From contig LR746281.1 in the NCBI GenBank assembly GCA_902729315.2, positions 2,106,501 to 2,170,500 on the forward strand: a stretch of DNA of 64,000 bases. The letters run 5' to 3'. The translations under genes were made by a program, and so were the position numbers. Below, piece after piece: positions 11,151 through 23,000 of the stretch. The stretch's first letter is position 1. Every line of letters begins with the position of its first letter. Source of the stretch: Spirodela intermedia. Lineage: Eukaryota > Streptophyta > Magnoliopsida > Alismatales > Araceae. Below the pieces are notes generated by a model, which saw only the letters and a program-made list of their open reading frames with translations, searched no databases and was not told the DNA's origin.

Positions 11151-13260
11151 TTTATTTGTATTTCTTGTTCTTCGTTTATCTCAAAAGTAAGACTGTAAAA
11201 ATCGTATAAAATCACATAGTTACCCAAAATTTCACGTTAATCAATTAAAAACCACTTTTCATATTTTAACACAAATATAAGTCTATTTGTCATGAGTTAA
11301 GACTAAAATTATATTATTTAATAATTATTAACTCATGATAATAAAGACTTATCATGGTGTGATAACAAATTTATGTTTCTTGTAACACAATAGTTGTATG
11401 TTTCAATGAAATTTGTGGTGTGATAAAAAATTTGTATTCTCTATAGCACAACTCATGGTTATCTATGATGTTTTAAATCAAAGACTATTGTTAGTCATTT
11501 ATGTGTCAATTCTTATGTTGAGAAAAATATCCTTACTAGATATGCATAGAGAAATAGAAATGAAAAGATATATTAGGTTTTAGGTTGCAGGTGGATCAAG
11601 GAGAAGTTAAATTGATCTAGTCTAATATCTGACTTAGGTTAACTTCTTCCCACTCTCTTTAACTACTTTCTCATATCTTAATGTCATAATCTTATATGTT
11701 ATAAAATTAGAGCATTCTATGATTTTTATAGTTGTTCAGCTTCCTACCTTCCAAAAATAATCAACGTTCTTAGGTTTTTCTTTAATCAAATGTCACAATC
11801 ACAAATGATGATTATCAAAATTCAACTCCACTAAAATTTTACCCCAAAATTCTCTTGTAAATTCACGAATTAATAAGAATAATTATTATTTTAATGGGAC
11901 AGCGCCCATGACTGATTAAATAAGTATCCAATATCAAGCTTATGTTATAAAGAATATAAAAGGAATTGTCAGGGGTTATTTTCTAAAAGATGATGTTAAC
12001 TTGGAAAGTGTCTAGAATTCAATAAAGAGGATGAAACTTTATGCTTGATTTCATTTATCCTCTTCATGTAAGGATATTAGTTGAATGCAGAAGATGTTGT
12101 CCCTTTGATCTTGTCAATAGTTACTAAATGTTTGAATAATGATCATCAATTCAATGTTTTCATATAATTTGGCAAGCTAGTAAATACCTCATGATTTTTA
12201 TCTGATTTTTATATAGAAAAACTCAATATGAATCCTAAGGTTGTGGAGAGGTTAAGGATGTTGCAATTATTCACTAAATGTGATGTATTTATAAAGAAGT
12301 TAGATTCAAAATTGTCTCTTTTTGTCATCATCTCACAATAGTTATATTTCCATAAATTATTAGAAATTAAAATGGCTGGAAAATGAATATGATATACCCT
12401 TTAAGGGTTTAGATATCTTCATAAGAAATCAATACATGATTTACTAAACTACAATGTATATATTCAAATCATATCAGTCAATCAAGATCAATAATTATCT
12501 AATATTATTAAAATAGGATCAACAAAATATATTTAGATAAGATAGTAATTTAGTAATTAAATATTATTTTAACCACCTCAAAGAAAATACAATCATCATA
12601 GAAGAAGGTAATGATATGAGAGTAAATCTACTTGTGCTACCTTACACTCCAACATGGCACACCAAATAAAAGAGGAGTCATAGCACACAGGTCTTCTTTT
12701 ACAAGGAGTCTATAACATCACTATCCTCTTTTCTTGTACACAAAGATTTTACAAATCGATGGATTCATTACTATTTCTTCAAGTCACCTTGAAAGAATAA
12801 TGTCAATATTCCCATTGGTTCTCAAGCAGGTCTACCCACTAGGAACTCACATATGCATGCATCTTCTTCAATAGTCTTATTTAATGAAATTATTAAAAAA
12901 ACTAATAAATCATCCTTGTGAACTCTGAAAATTTTAGAAAATAACATTACATTAATTTATATATGACGCTCCCAAAGTGGACGTCATAATAGGTGTTGAA
13001 TCTTTAAAAGAATCCCAAATTTAACAGTACAAACTGACTATTTTTGCCCCAAGTTTAGATGCTTATTGGTGACGAGCTAAACCAACCCACTTCTCAAACG
13101 GGTTGGCATTCATGGACCCCAAATATCTGGGTTCAGGTTAACACGAAACCCTTGGAAATAAAGGGCTGTCCCCTGCGACCCAAATCAAAGAATTGCATGT
13201 ACGAGTAGAGTAAAATATTTTCTACAGGCTAGAGCCCTGTGTAGGGGTCGGAACACTGAA
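11150..13260. other. AT-rich intergenic DNA
   Basis: No gene supported. The region holds the inverted partner (about 12010-12600) of the repeat at 571-1130. The rest is AT-rich with only short chance frames. GC content begins to rise after about 13050 toward the next gene. Confidence 0.6.
12010..12600 (-). repeat. Dispersed repeat, copy B of an inverted pair
   Basis: Its reverse complement is collinear with 571-1130. The most conserved part covers the words aaatggctggaaaat and gatatacc (12368-12400). Divergence elsewhere is substantial. No terminal inverted repeats or target-site duplications were identified, so the element type stays open. Confidence 0.6.
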
Positions 13261-14036
13261 AGCCATACTGCCAGTTAATGCTACACAAGGCGGCAACGAT
13301 CCATGCTGAGATTATGAGAAGAGGAGATGTAGCGAGAGGACTTCTTTAGAGACTCCGAACGTCGGTTTTCTACACCGATCCCGGCGCGGAGGGCTGCGCC
13401 AGGGAAGTACGATTCCCACTGCAGCGCCAGCGCGCGGCACCTGGCGCCGCGCACGGGAGCGAGCGGAAGACGCCGAGAGGTCGGCACGCGCAAAGAAGAC
13501 GGCCCGTATCGGGCGCTTTCGCACACCGAGGACAAGGATGGCGTCGGCCATGTGAGGCCCATCGGCGGATGCGCCGCGTGGGGCCCCTCGTCAGTGCCGA
13601 CCTTGGCGTCCATCACCGACCTTGTCATCCCCACTCGAACTTATAATTACAGCACGGTCAAAAGGGGGATGATTTAGCGAAGGGTTACTCTTCTGGCGGA
13701 GCCTTAAATGGTGGGCCGCGACAGGCTGGCCGTGGTGCACTTGGATCCGCAAAAGTGGAGCAGACGGTGTATTGAGGCATTATAACGAACACCTAGTAAG
13801 GTTTCCTCTCTCTCTCTCTCTCTCTCCTTGAGGTGGACAACCGCCACCAAGCGGACACATGGACAGTTTCTTTAATCTGATTTTCTGCGGTGTCCCAAGC
13901 GTGGGCACGTGGCTGGGGGGAGGGGGAGTCTTTTATGCCTCCTCGGCTCCCTTTCCTGTCAATCTCCGCAACTCGCCGGCAGCTTTCTCTCTCTACTATC
14001 AAGAATCGACAGCATAATCCGCCTCATTTCCCTCTG
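13260..14036 (+). promoter_or_regulatory. Promoter and 5' leader of the XLT2-like gene
   Basis: A GC-rich stretch precedes the exostosin gene. It contains a (CT)n tract at 13806-13828, a common feature of plant 5' leaders, and a CACGTG G-box at 13906-13911, about 125 bases before the ATG. In-frame codons continue upstream to 13890, but the family start is at 14037, so 13890-14036 is probably leader. The transcription start was not located. Confidence 0.4.
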
Positions 14037-15647
14037 ATGCTACCGTGGTCGGACTCCCCACCGCCGGATCCCGTCAAGAAGCCCAGCCTCTTCTCTCCGG
14101 CCAAGGATAACCACCCCGAATTCCTTCAGCAGCTCTACCAACGCGGCGGCGGCGGCGGCGGCGGTGGCCCTTCCGCCGCCTTCCACGGCATCCACGCCTG
14201 CGTCTCCGGGCGGCCGCGCATATTGCTTGTCTTTGTCATCCTCTCCCTCCAGCTGCTCCTCATTCTCTTCGCCCGCTCCATCTCCGTCTCGTCGCTGGTG
14301 CCGCCTCTCAGAAGCGGGCGCATCGGCGCCGACGGAGCTCCGTTGAACTTCTCCGCTTCGGACTTCGCCCCGCTTTCCTCTTCCGTCGCTGCCGACGGGA
14401 TCCCCTTGGAGATCGCGGCGACGTGCGAGTATGGGCGGGTATACGTCTACGACCTCCCGCCTGTCTTCAACAAGGGTCTGCTCGACAACTGCGGCGAGCT
14501 CAGCCCCTTGGGATCACGCTGCGACGCCCTCTCCAACGGGGGATTTGGCCAGCCGTCCATCGATCTCGCGGGGTTTGTCCCCGACGCGCTGCTCCGCTCG
14601 TGGTACGCGACCGACCAGTTCGCCGCCGAGATCATCTACCACCGCCGCCTGGTGAGCAACCGCTGCAGCACGGACGACCCCTCGGCCGCCTCCGCCTTTT
14701 ACATCCCCTTCTACGGCGGCCTGGCCCTGGGGAAATACCTCTGGTCCGTTGAGAACAACTACACCGCTGCCGACAGGGACCGCCACTCGCAGATGATGCT
14801 CCGCTGGATCAGGGGCCAGGCGCCGTGGAGGAGATCCCGCGGATGGGACCACTTCATCGTGCTCGGGCGGATCAGCTGGGACTTCCGGCGGTCGGGGGAG
14901 GACGGCTGGGGCGGCAGCTTCCTCTACATGCCAGAGATGGAGAACGTCACCCGGCTGCTGATCGAGCGCAATCCCTGGGACTACTTCGACGTCGGCGTGC
15001 CGTATCCCACGGGCTTCCACCCCATGACGCCGGCGGACGTCACGGCGTGGCAGGCCTTCGTGCTGAGCCGCCGGCGGGAGACGCTGTTCAGCTTCGCCGG
15101 CGGCAACCGTTCCCGCATCAAGGGAGACTTCCGGGGGGTCCTCCTGGAGCACTGCGCGAGAGCACCGGCGGGGATGTGCCGGTCGGTGGACTGCTCGGGG
15201 TGGCGATGCTCCAACCGCACAGCGGAGACGCTGAACCTGTTCCTTGGCTCGGTCTTCTGCCTGCAACCCCGGGGGGACAGCTTCACCCGCCGCTCCACCT
15301 TTGACTGCATGGTGGCCGGGGCGATCCCCGTCTTCTTCTGGCGACGGAGCGCCTACATGCAATACGAGTGGTTCCTACCCCCCGACGGCGACGAGTACTC
15401 CGTCTTTATCGACCCCGCGGCGGTGCGGAACGGGAGCGTGGACATTGGCAGCGCCCTGGCGGGGCTGGGCGAGGAGAGGGTGAGGAAGATGAGGCAGCGT
15501 GTGGTGGAGCTGCTCCCTCGGCTGGTCTACGCTCAGCCCGGCGGCGGTCTGGGCCCCGGCGTGGACGACGCCTTCGACGTCGCCCTGAACGGCCTGCTCC
15601 GCCGGTTCAAGGATCACAGGAAATTCTGGCCTGCAGCCGGCGGCTAG
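14037..15647 (+). CDS. XLT2-like: Exostosin (GT47) xyloglucan galactosyltransferase, XLT2-type
   Basis: An intronless gene of 536 residues, close to the usual length of this group. The start at 14037 is chosen over an in-frame ATG at 13890 because the product then begins MLPWSDSP, like remembered XLT2 proteins. Residues about 61-79 form the single transmembrane anchor of a type II Golgi enzyme. The GT47 exostosin domain begins at CEYGRVYVYDLPP (about 130) and includes FYIPFYGGLALG, GWDHFIVLGR, the SFAGG segment, CLQPRGDSFTRRSTFDCMVAGAIPVFF and DEYSVFI. By family knowledge it adds galactose to the xyloglucan side chain in the Golgi lumen. A poly-Gly run (residues about 37-44, from a GGC repeat) lies before the anchor. 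XLT2 rather than MUR3 is inferred from the N-terminus. A related GT47 specificity remains possible. Confidence 0.85.
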   Translation: MLPWSDSPPPDPVKKPSLFSPAKDNHPEFLQQLYQRGGGGGGGGPSAAFHGIHACVSGRPRILLVFVILSLQLLLILFARSISVSSLVPPLRSGRIGADGAPLNFSASDFAPLSSSVAADGIPLEIAATCEYGRVYVYDLPPVFNKGLLDNCGELSPLGSRCDALSNGGFGQPSIDLAGFVPDALLRSWYATDQFAAEIIYHRRLVSNRCSTDDPSAASAFYIPFYGGLALGKYLWSVENNYTAADRDRHSQMMLRWIRGQAPWRRSRGWDHFIVLGRISWDFRRSGEDGWGGSFLYMPEMENVTRLLIERNPWDYFDVGVPYPTGFHPMTPADVTAWQAFVLSRRRETLFSFAGGNRSRIKGDFRGVLLEHCARAPAGMCRSVDCSGWRCSNRTAETLNLFLGSVFCLQPRGDSFTRRSTFDCMVAGAIPVFFWRRSAYMQYEWFLPPDGDEYSVFIDPAAVRNGSVDIGSALAGLGEERVRKMRQRVVELLPRLVYAQPGGGLGPGVDDAFDVALNGLLRRFKDHRKFWPAAGG

Positions 15648-16196
15648 GTCGCCGGCCGGCCCACATTTTCTCTCTCCTCGTTCTCTCTCTCTCTCTCGCT
15701 TTAGGCCCCGTTGCTCAATTTTTTTTCTCTATTCTCTTGCCATGGCGACGACGATGTGAATAGATGCAGGTGCTCATGAAAGGAGCAAGACGGGGGCGAT
15801 GGTAATGGCGTCGATAGGGACAGTCGTTCCCGGGTCACCGACGGTGGCGCTTTGCCGGCGCCGACAGAGGGCGCACTTTGGGACTAGAAAAGCCAACTCT
15901 GAGGAAGAGACTCCGTGGGAGTAGCAGGTGGGCCCCAGCGACCAGGTCAACGATAGGCCCACACTGGTTTAGGCTCGGTTTTGAAACGCGGACGGCCACC
16001 CCCGCTGGAGTCTAATATTAAAATACTGTTTCATATGACCAACATGAGAATCGGTGACTAAAATGTTTAAAAAATATCGCTTTTTGGGTTTAAACCGTCC
16101 CAAGTTGGATCAAAATATTGAGGGAATACTTCCGGCCGAGAACGGGGGACGCTCTCCAAAATGGCTATTTGTGGGAGACTGAGTTACAGAGAGAGG

Positions 16197-16198
<2 letters not shown>
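15648..16198. other. 3' flank of the XLT2-like gene
   Basis: Probable 3' untranslated sequence with a short CT tract (15666-15700), then GC-rich spacer with a word rich in GGCCCA (15925-15965), then AT-rich DNA. No reading frame with recognisable homology. Confidence 0.5.

Positions 16199-16261
<63 letters not shown>
16199..16261 (+). repeat. (GA)n microsatellite
   Basis: About 63 bases of nearly perfect GA dinucleotide repeat. It produces a spurious Ser-Leu run in a reverse-strand frame. Intergenic. Confidence 0.95.
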
Positions 16262-16268
<7 letters not shown>

Positions 16269-19200
16269 GGGGACCAGCTTCAATAAACTATTAATGGACT
16301 CATATTTTATGTGGATTGTAGTCAGCCAGAAATGGTATCTCGATTTGTGAAAGCGACAAACCTCAAACTTCTTAATTATATCCAGGATGGAAGTTGGTAA
16401 TTTACTTGCACGGTACCACATGTTTTTTCCTTTGAAATATAATCTATGGTCATAATGACAATGTGTTGAATGTGTCTTTTGTGCATGAGCTCCCCACACG
16501 TATGTTGACATGCTCACATGTGCCACCTGGTGAATGCATGCCTCTTGCATAGGTTGGGTGGCATGCATACACTGTCTCCCATGTAGTAAATTCAACGTCC
16601 CTGTATGAGGGTGTTTGTTAAGGTGCAAGTGGATCAGTTCTTAGAAGTAGCACAAAATGTCTTTAGTATGTACTTTTATTCACTTGAGAAATAAGTGGAT
16701 GTAATAATTAGTTCTACATCACTGACTTCTATTGAATTCTCATATATCCAAGATGGTGTCAATTCTTTCAACCACTTAGACATGCATATATTATGTTTTC
16801 TTGATCAGTCATGTATTGCTTGAGTTGTGAGATGTATAAGACTATAGTTGATGAGCCGTCTCCTAGATATATTAATGGTGTAGGAGAGTATATTTTTATA
16901 TCACAACCTCAAATTACTAGTTAAAACACAATAGTCACTCAAAATGCCATCAACTATGTTTCATGACCTTGTAGATACCCATGGTTCATTCAAACTATCA
17001 CACAGTTGCCAACATGGAATTACATCACATGATGATGTCGATCTATACTTTTCTTCATCTAGTGTGTTACACATGCCAACACCTCACATTTCTTCAATAC
17101 GGTTCCTAGTGTGCACATGAAAACTTATGCATTGTTTGATAATGCACATCCATAGACTATTTTGCAATCTCTAATGGCGTTAGTATCTATTGTTTCATCA
17201 TAAATTTGAATGGCATTACCCTATTAATGAGCTTTAGTGGTGGTTATAGTGAAAGTAAGTGACATCTAGAAGCTTGATGAAGTAGTCTTGGTTGGCGGTC
17301 ATATCATGTGATAGGTACTCCAACATGATGAAGATTGACTCTATTAGCCAGTCTAATTAGGAGTGGAAGTCTGTCTAGAATTTCAGTTAGTTGACCATCT
17401 ACTCAAAAAATTACCTAAACCCCATGAGTTAATCTCATGACTAGTGGTAAGCCCCAATACCTTATCATGTGGCTCAATGATGACAACATACTTAGAAAAA
17501 TATTTGATGATGACAAAAATTGGGTCATGTCCTCTAATATTTGCCAGCCCAATGATGAAATTACGTCAGAATTTTCTTGCATTATTGATTGGGAATCAGC
17601 AAAAACTCCAAAGTACATGTCATCTTAGCATATTCCATCTTATCTTGCTGGCACACTAGCCAAGTTATACATAATCTTTCACATATTGGTCCATACCAAG
17701 CCAATAAAACCTTGTAAAGAGTAGTGCCATTATGGTCTCTAATGCCATGCACTTCGCTCAATGGGACATTGATGCATCCTACATATATGTGAGATCACAG
17801 CACCTCTCCTCAAAAATTGTGACATTCACTGCTAGCGATGTCTCGACTACTACCCTTATTGGCACACCCTAGCTTGTAACAATTTAAAGTTATACTCTAT
17901 TAAGATTATTATGACCCCATCAAATGGTTGAACAACTCTTACACTTTGGACACTAGACACTTATTCTTTATGGTCATTTTGCTCAACTTCTTATAATTTA
18001 TGTATTGTAATAGATAGTTTTAAAAAAAAAAGAACATGAGAGTATTGAAGGGAGTTTTAGAGGGGGCAAAATGTTTATTACCTTCAATAACTTTGATAGT
18101 TGTCAATATTACTCTAAAATTCTAGGTATATTTCCAGCTGTTAGTTTTAAGGAGGCTGCAAGATGAAACAAGAGAAGTAAAAATATATTTTTAAAATTTC
18201 TATTACATTTTATAATTAATATCTAAATTATAGCACCTCAATTTATAATAGTCCAGCACACCTAGCCTACTTTAGTCTTTAAGAACCTCATACTTAGGTT
18301 CTTATAAATTAAAAGATAAAATCATTGAATATAAATGTCTCAACTAGCCTTCACTAGATTTCACAAATTAAGCCAACTCAAATACATCATAAACATAATT
18401 ATTTTATATTCAATGTTTCAACAAATTTAACTTTAGCATTCAATAAATTTCTTCCATATTCACAACTCAAGGAACACAATCAAATGAGTGTTGACCTAAT
18501 CACTTCTTAATTCATAACTCTAAGAGTCCAAAAAAATTAGAGTTCAAATCTTTTTTAAAGTAATGTTTCTAATTTAGAATGAGTACTTAAATTATTATAC
18601 AATAATTTGATGATGTTACAGATTTGGTATATAACTTTAGATGGTGGTAATTATTTGGCTTAGAGACACAAGCATCTTGAGATGTGGATGCACTTAAGTG
18701 ATTGATATAGATTTGTGGACATAATTTTTTATTTTTGCATAGGGATGTTATTACTTTTTTTATGTTGTTAATCATAAAAACGTCACCCACCTACGAGGGC
18801 ACATGTTATAACATTTAAGGGGGTGTAGTAGCTTTCAAGTTTTTCTTGTTTTTTTTTCTAGTGATGCACCTCTTAATTACCTTCTTTCTCGCTAACTCTT
18901 TTGAAGAAAGTATAGATTCCTATAAGAAAATAATCTTTAAAAAGTGAAATTAAATTTTCGAAATTATGTTAGAGCACTTAAAATATAATCAAATATTTTC
19001 AAGGGTCACTAAGATGTTTGAATACTTCTAACTATTGAGTACAATTTTTGGATATTAATATTTGGATATTTATAAATTTATTGTTCAACTATTAAATACA
19101 ATTTTTGGACTTTAATTTTTTTTCTTTCTGGACTAGTTGACTTACTTTGATGGTCAAAACTATTATACAATGCTTTCATAGTATATTTTCTTATTGAGTG

Positions 19201-19850
19201 TAAGATGTTTGATTTCAAGGCTGCACTTAGATTAAAAAGTGGGGGTCAAAATTGATTTCCTCCTAATTTCAACTTATTATAATATTATTTTTTAAAAAAA
19301 TATCCTAAATCATAATCTTGAGGATATCAAGATTTTTCTAGTGATTTGACCCCTTGCCACTGTCGACCTCCCCTAGGACACTCTATGGCAACTCCATGAT
19401 TTATAAGTTTGCGGTATTTGCCATGTGCCATTGCATGTGCATCATCTGTCCTTCAACAGGATGGACATAGCACTAAGATGTGCACCCCAACATGCATGTT
19501 GCCTCATGCCACATCATGGCTCTTGTCTGCAGGCCTCCATGCTTGGAATATATCCAGTCATGAGAGAAGCTTAAGCGGATTGCATTACATTGATCAATGT
19601 GAGTGGCTCATCTATTCACCATGCCCAAGTGACTCTTGCATGTGCCATGCATGTGCCATGCATGGGTACACTATTATACATGATTGTATGTTCACACCTT
19701 TCACTTGAGGGGATCTACGAGCACCCTTCTAGGACATCATCATTTGGGCATGGCATGAGACATTGGTGCCCTCTAGGCTGAAAAATACTGAATTTAGGAC
19801 GAAAATAAATGCAGGAGAATAAAAATAATAATAAACTGTACTGGCATTTT
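16262..19850. other. AT-rich intergenic DNA with retroelement relic
   Basis: Gene-free AT-rich stretch. The only identifiable content is the Ty3/gypsy integrase relic at about 17100-17760. The segment 18780-18850, with cacccacc and aagggggtgtag, and the segment 19330-19780 look like further degraded repeats but have no diagnostic motif. Confidence 0.6.
17100..17760 (-). pseudogene. Ty3/gypsy integrase relic, frameshifted
   Basis: Read on the minus strand, broken frames carry the hallmarks of a Ty3/gypsy integrase in the right order. Near 17757-17640 is an ALLFTRFYW-like stretch followed, after a frameshift and stops, by LVCQQDKMEY: the end of the zinc-binding module. Near 17570-17450 is a FIIGLANIRG / IIKYFSKYVVII stretch that corresponds to the start of the catalytic core. 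It continues with a YWGLP word in another frame near 17445. Near 17325-17240 is an EYLSHDM...QDYFIKLLDV-like stretch of the C-terminal half. Several stops and frame changes separate the pieces, so it is dead. No reverse transcriptase or LTRs were recognised next to it. Confidence 0.75.
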
Positions 19851-20035
19851 ATTTTGGGCCCGGGCTTGGGCTTTTAGTAAGAATCTGGCCCGTGTTCGAA
19901 ACCCAAACCGGAAAAATCGGGCCAGACCGGGGCTTAACTTGCTGGCCCATTAGATGCCCGAACCCTCTGGCGGCGTGTTTATCAGTTGCTTGGGGTGCGT
20001 TCAACGTTCGTGAGAGAGGAGAGTTGACGCCGGCG
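19851..20035 (+). promoter_or_regulatory. Proximal promoter of VMS1 with GGGCC-type elements
   Basis: The 180 bases before the ATG contain several GGGCC/GGCCC words (near 19857, 19885, 19920 and 19945). Such TCP-type site II elements are common upstream of plant housekeeping genes. The assignment rests on motif density alone. Confidence 0.35.
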
Positions 20036-23000
20036 ATGGCGGCCCGGGAAGCGGCGGCACCGTCGGTCTTTGATTCCCGTTCGCTCTTCGATCTGCCGCC
20101 GGATTTCTTCGAATCGTGCCGCCTGCTCTCCGACCCTCGCGAAATCCCTGCCGCGCAGCCCGAGACGCATATTCTTCCCTCGGAAACGACCGCGGAGGAG
20201 GGGAACGGCGAGCTCAAAACGGCGGGGCCGGCGAGCGTCGGTAGGCTCGCGTTGGCTTGGACTTGCCATACATGCAAAATGGAGTTCGAGTCGCTCCAGG
20301 ACCAGCGGTTACACTTCAAGTCTGACCTTCACCGACTCAACGTAAGGTCCCTGTTGTGCTTCTGCTATTTTTATTTCAACGTATAAGTCTTAAACTCCTT
20401 GCGCTCTGAGATTGAAAATTCGATAGGATGGAGATGCCCATTTCTTGTTCATTTTGTCTTTCAAATTTTGTGGAATTTTTGTATTCTGTATTCTTCTTAC
20501 GATTTGAGGCGGACAGAATGGACCTACTCAGGTAATCCGTTGTGAGAATTTATACCGGGCTTCATGTATACAGCACTGACATCAAAATATTCATCTTAGA
20601 GATGCTACGTTAGCTGGAACTTTACTCGGGCTCATTTCGACAGAGTTCCTTCTTGTTTAGTTTTCTTCTTTTCATGATCGAATGGTTTTAAGGTATGAAT
20701 TATCTCCGTCGCTCTTCCAGGGTGCTTCTTATCAAGATGTCATTTTGTATCCTATCAATATTATTTTGCCAAATGTTTGCTTTCAGCTGATTGTATTCTT
20801 TTCGCTTCTTATTTCTTTCACTTCTGGTTTTCAGCACCACACATGGCCTATTATATTCTCCAACTTATTTACGTTTGTGCTTAGGTCAAGCTCCAAATTT
20901 CCGGGAGGAATGTCATCAATGAAGAGGACTTTGATGAGCTCGGTTGTGCGTCTTTGTCCAATGATTTTGATGTATCTAGCATATCGGGTTCAGAAGAGGA
21001 ATTGGATGATGTACCAGTCTCAAAAATCAGCACTCGTGGACAAGAAAGAGTTGTCAAGCAAAAATTATATATCCGTCTCCAGTCTGGTGGCATAATTTCC
21101 CTTTGGAAATGCTTGCTTTTGGATGATTCCGAGGATATTTCATATGGAAATCTCCAATCAGACTCTAAGGAAACTGTCAAATGCACGGTTACTGAAAATG
21201 AGCTAATCAGGAGATTGAACCGCTTAACTCAAGAACCTCGAGATAAAACTCAATTGAGAACAGTGTTGCTCGCATGCGGTGGGCATTTTGCTGGCTGTAT
21301 CTTTGACGGCAACTCTGTCATAGCTCACAAAACGTTCCACAGGTAAATAGTTGAATTAGCATTTAGATAAGTTGCTGGAAAAAATCGTGCCTTTTAATGT
21401 ATGTTTTGTTTTTCATCTCCTTTTAAAAAAAAGCTCAGAGCCATTATCATCTATTATTGCCTTCAATGAGATTTTTCTTCTCTTTTGCTGAGTATCAGCA
21501 TGCAATTAGTTATAATCGACAAACAACATGATTTTTGAAGTAGGCTCATTTGTAAATTAATGTGATCTCTTGTCAAGTTCATGCGTGCCAAAAGTATCTA
21601 TAGAAGCATGCTATATTCAGATAGCAACCAGATAAAAAACTGCATCACGAGAAACCAAATAGGACTTATGATCTTAGGAATGACATTCATTGGAAAAGGT
21701 ACAGTCTGATATTTACATGTCATTCATAGTACAGGAAGATATCAGGCAGTGAAATCAAGTAGATTGTCTATCTCAATAACATCAGAACGAGTCATTGCAA
21801 ACACTTCTTTCACGTGTATTTAAAAGCATTTTCTGTGTTTGTTATTACTTCACTCTTCTTAGTGGGAAAATAACCTTTAGTTGGTTCATCTTTTCTAAAA
21901 CAATTTGCCTCCTTAAAAATACCTTACAGTAAAATAAATCTAGTACTGTTTGCCTTTGCCACCATCTGGCAAATCCGCAGAGTGTCTGTGACAAACCCCA
22001 TTCGGCCATCCCATGGTCGAGTATATTTATACTCGCTTTGACTAATTTCATGTTTTTCTTCTTTCCCACGGTCCAATGGTTTTTGATCTCCTCCTCTTCT
22101 TAGAAACTCCCACAAACATGATGATCATATCTCTTGACATGTGCTCCCATCGGTCCTCTTTGCACAGGAGTAAGCCAAAAGTTTTCTTCTTTTTTTCGTA
22201 TTTTCAGGCGGCAGAACAGAATTTGTTTGTTACGTGACTTTCTCATCGTGTCAAACCTTGCCTTTTCTCGTGAAACCTTCTGTGGACTGTAGTTGGTGCA
22301 TTTTCCGACATTGAATATTCCATCCATTATATTTTCTTGTCTGTTGATTGGAAATGCTTCTTGTCCAAATGTTTCTCTTTGTTGGAACTCTTTTCCTCGT
22401 GGATCGAGGATGGCCATATTTAAAGCGGGTTGTTTCAGTTCTCTGCATTCTCTATATTTAGTAGAGGTTCTGACACCATCACACCTCAATGAACTCTCCA
22501 AGAAAATTACCTCACATCCCACAATTCCCCCTGGCCAACTGTGTGAGAGAAACAGGCTCTCGAAACTCGAAGTTCTGTAACTGTTATTTCTCTAGTAGCA
22601 AGATAAAAGGTTTGTTTATTGTTAACTCTGTTTGTGATGTACTTTATGCGCACACCGATTACTACGTTTCTTATTTATACTGTAGAGTAGCTCTGCCGTG
22701 TATTCACACCCCTAAGTTTTGTAGATCTACAAGGAAATTTGCTTTTACTATGGTTTTACAGATATGTTGTTCGGGCAAAGGCTGGGAAGAAACAGTCTGC
22801 TAAAGATGCCACTGGAAAGGCTGCAAGTTCTGCAGGATCTTCTCTCCGGCGATACAATGAAGTTGCACTTAAGAAGGTTTTTCGATTAGCTAATGTTTTG
22901 TATGTATGCTATATATTGTGCGAATCGGCTTTGTAGTATGTTCAATGACCAATGGGTACAGAAGATTTTATTGGTTAATCCACCCCTTGGCACATTTATG

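Noticed and set aside
13890-14036. An earlier in-frame start for the XLT2-like protein
   Set aside because: The family N-terminus begins at MLPW (14037). The extra 49 residues are Arg/Ser-rich and cover a G-box-containing leader.
14514-15362. A 282-residue minus-strand frame inside the XLT2-like gene
   Set aside because: Composition-driven shadow of the exostosin coding sequence, with no domain of its own.
16110-16628. A minus-strand frame with a Ser-Leu run
   Set aside because: The run is the translated GA microsatellite, and the rest has no homology.
17415-17618. An intact small gene on the minus strand
   Set aside because: The frame is one fragment of the broken gypsy integrase relic.
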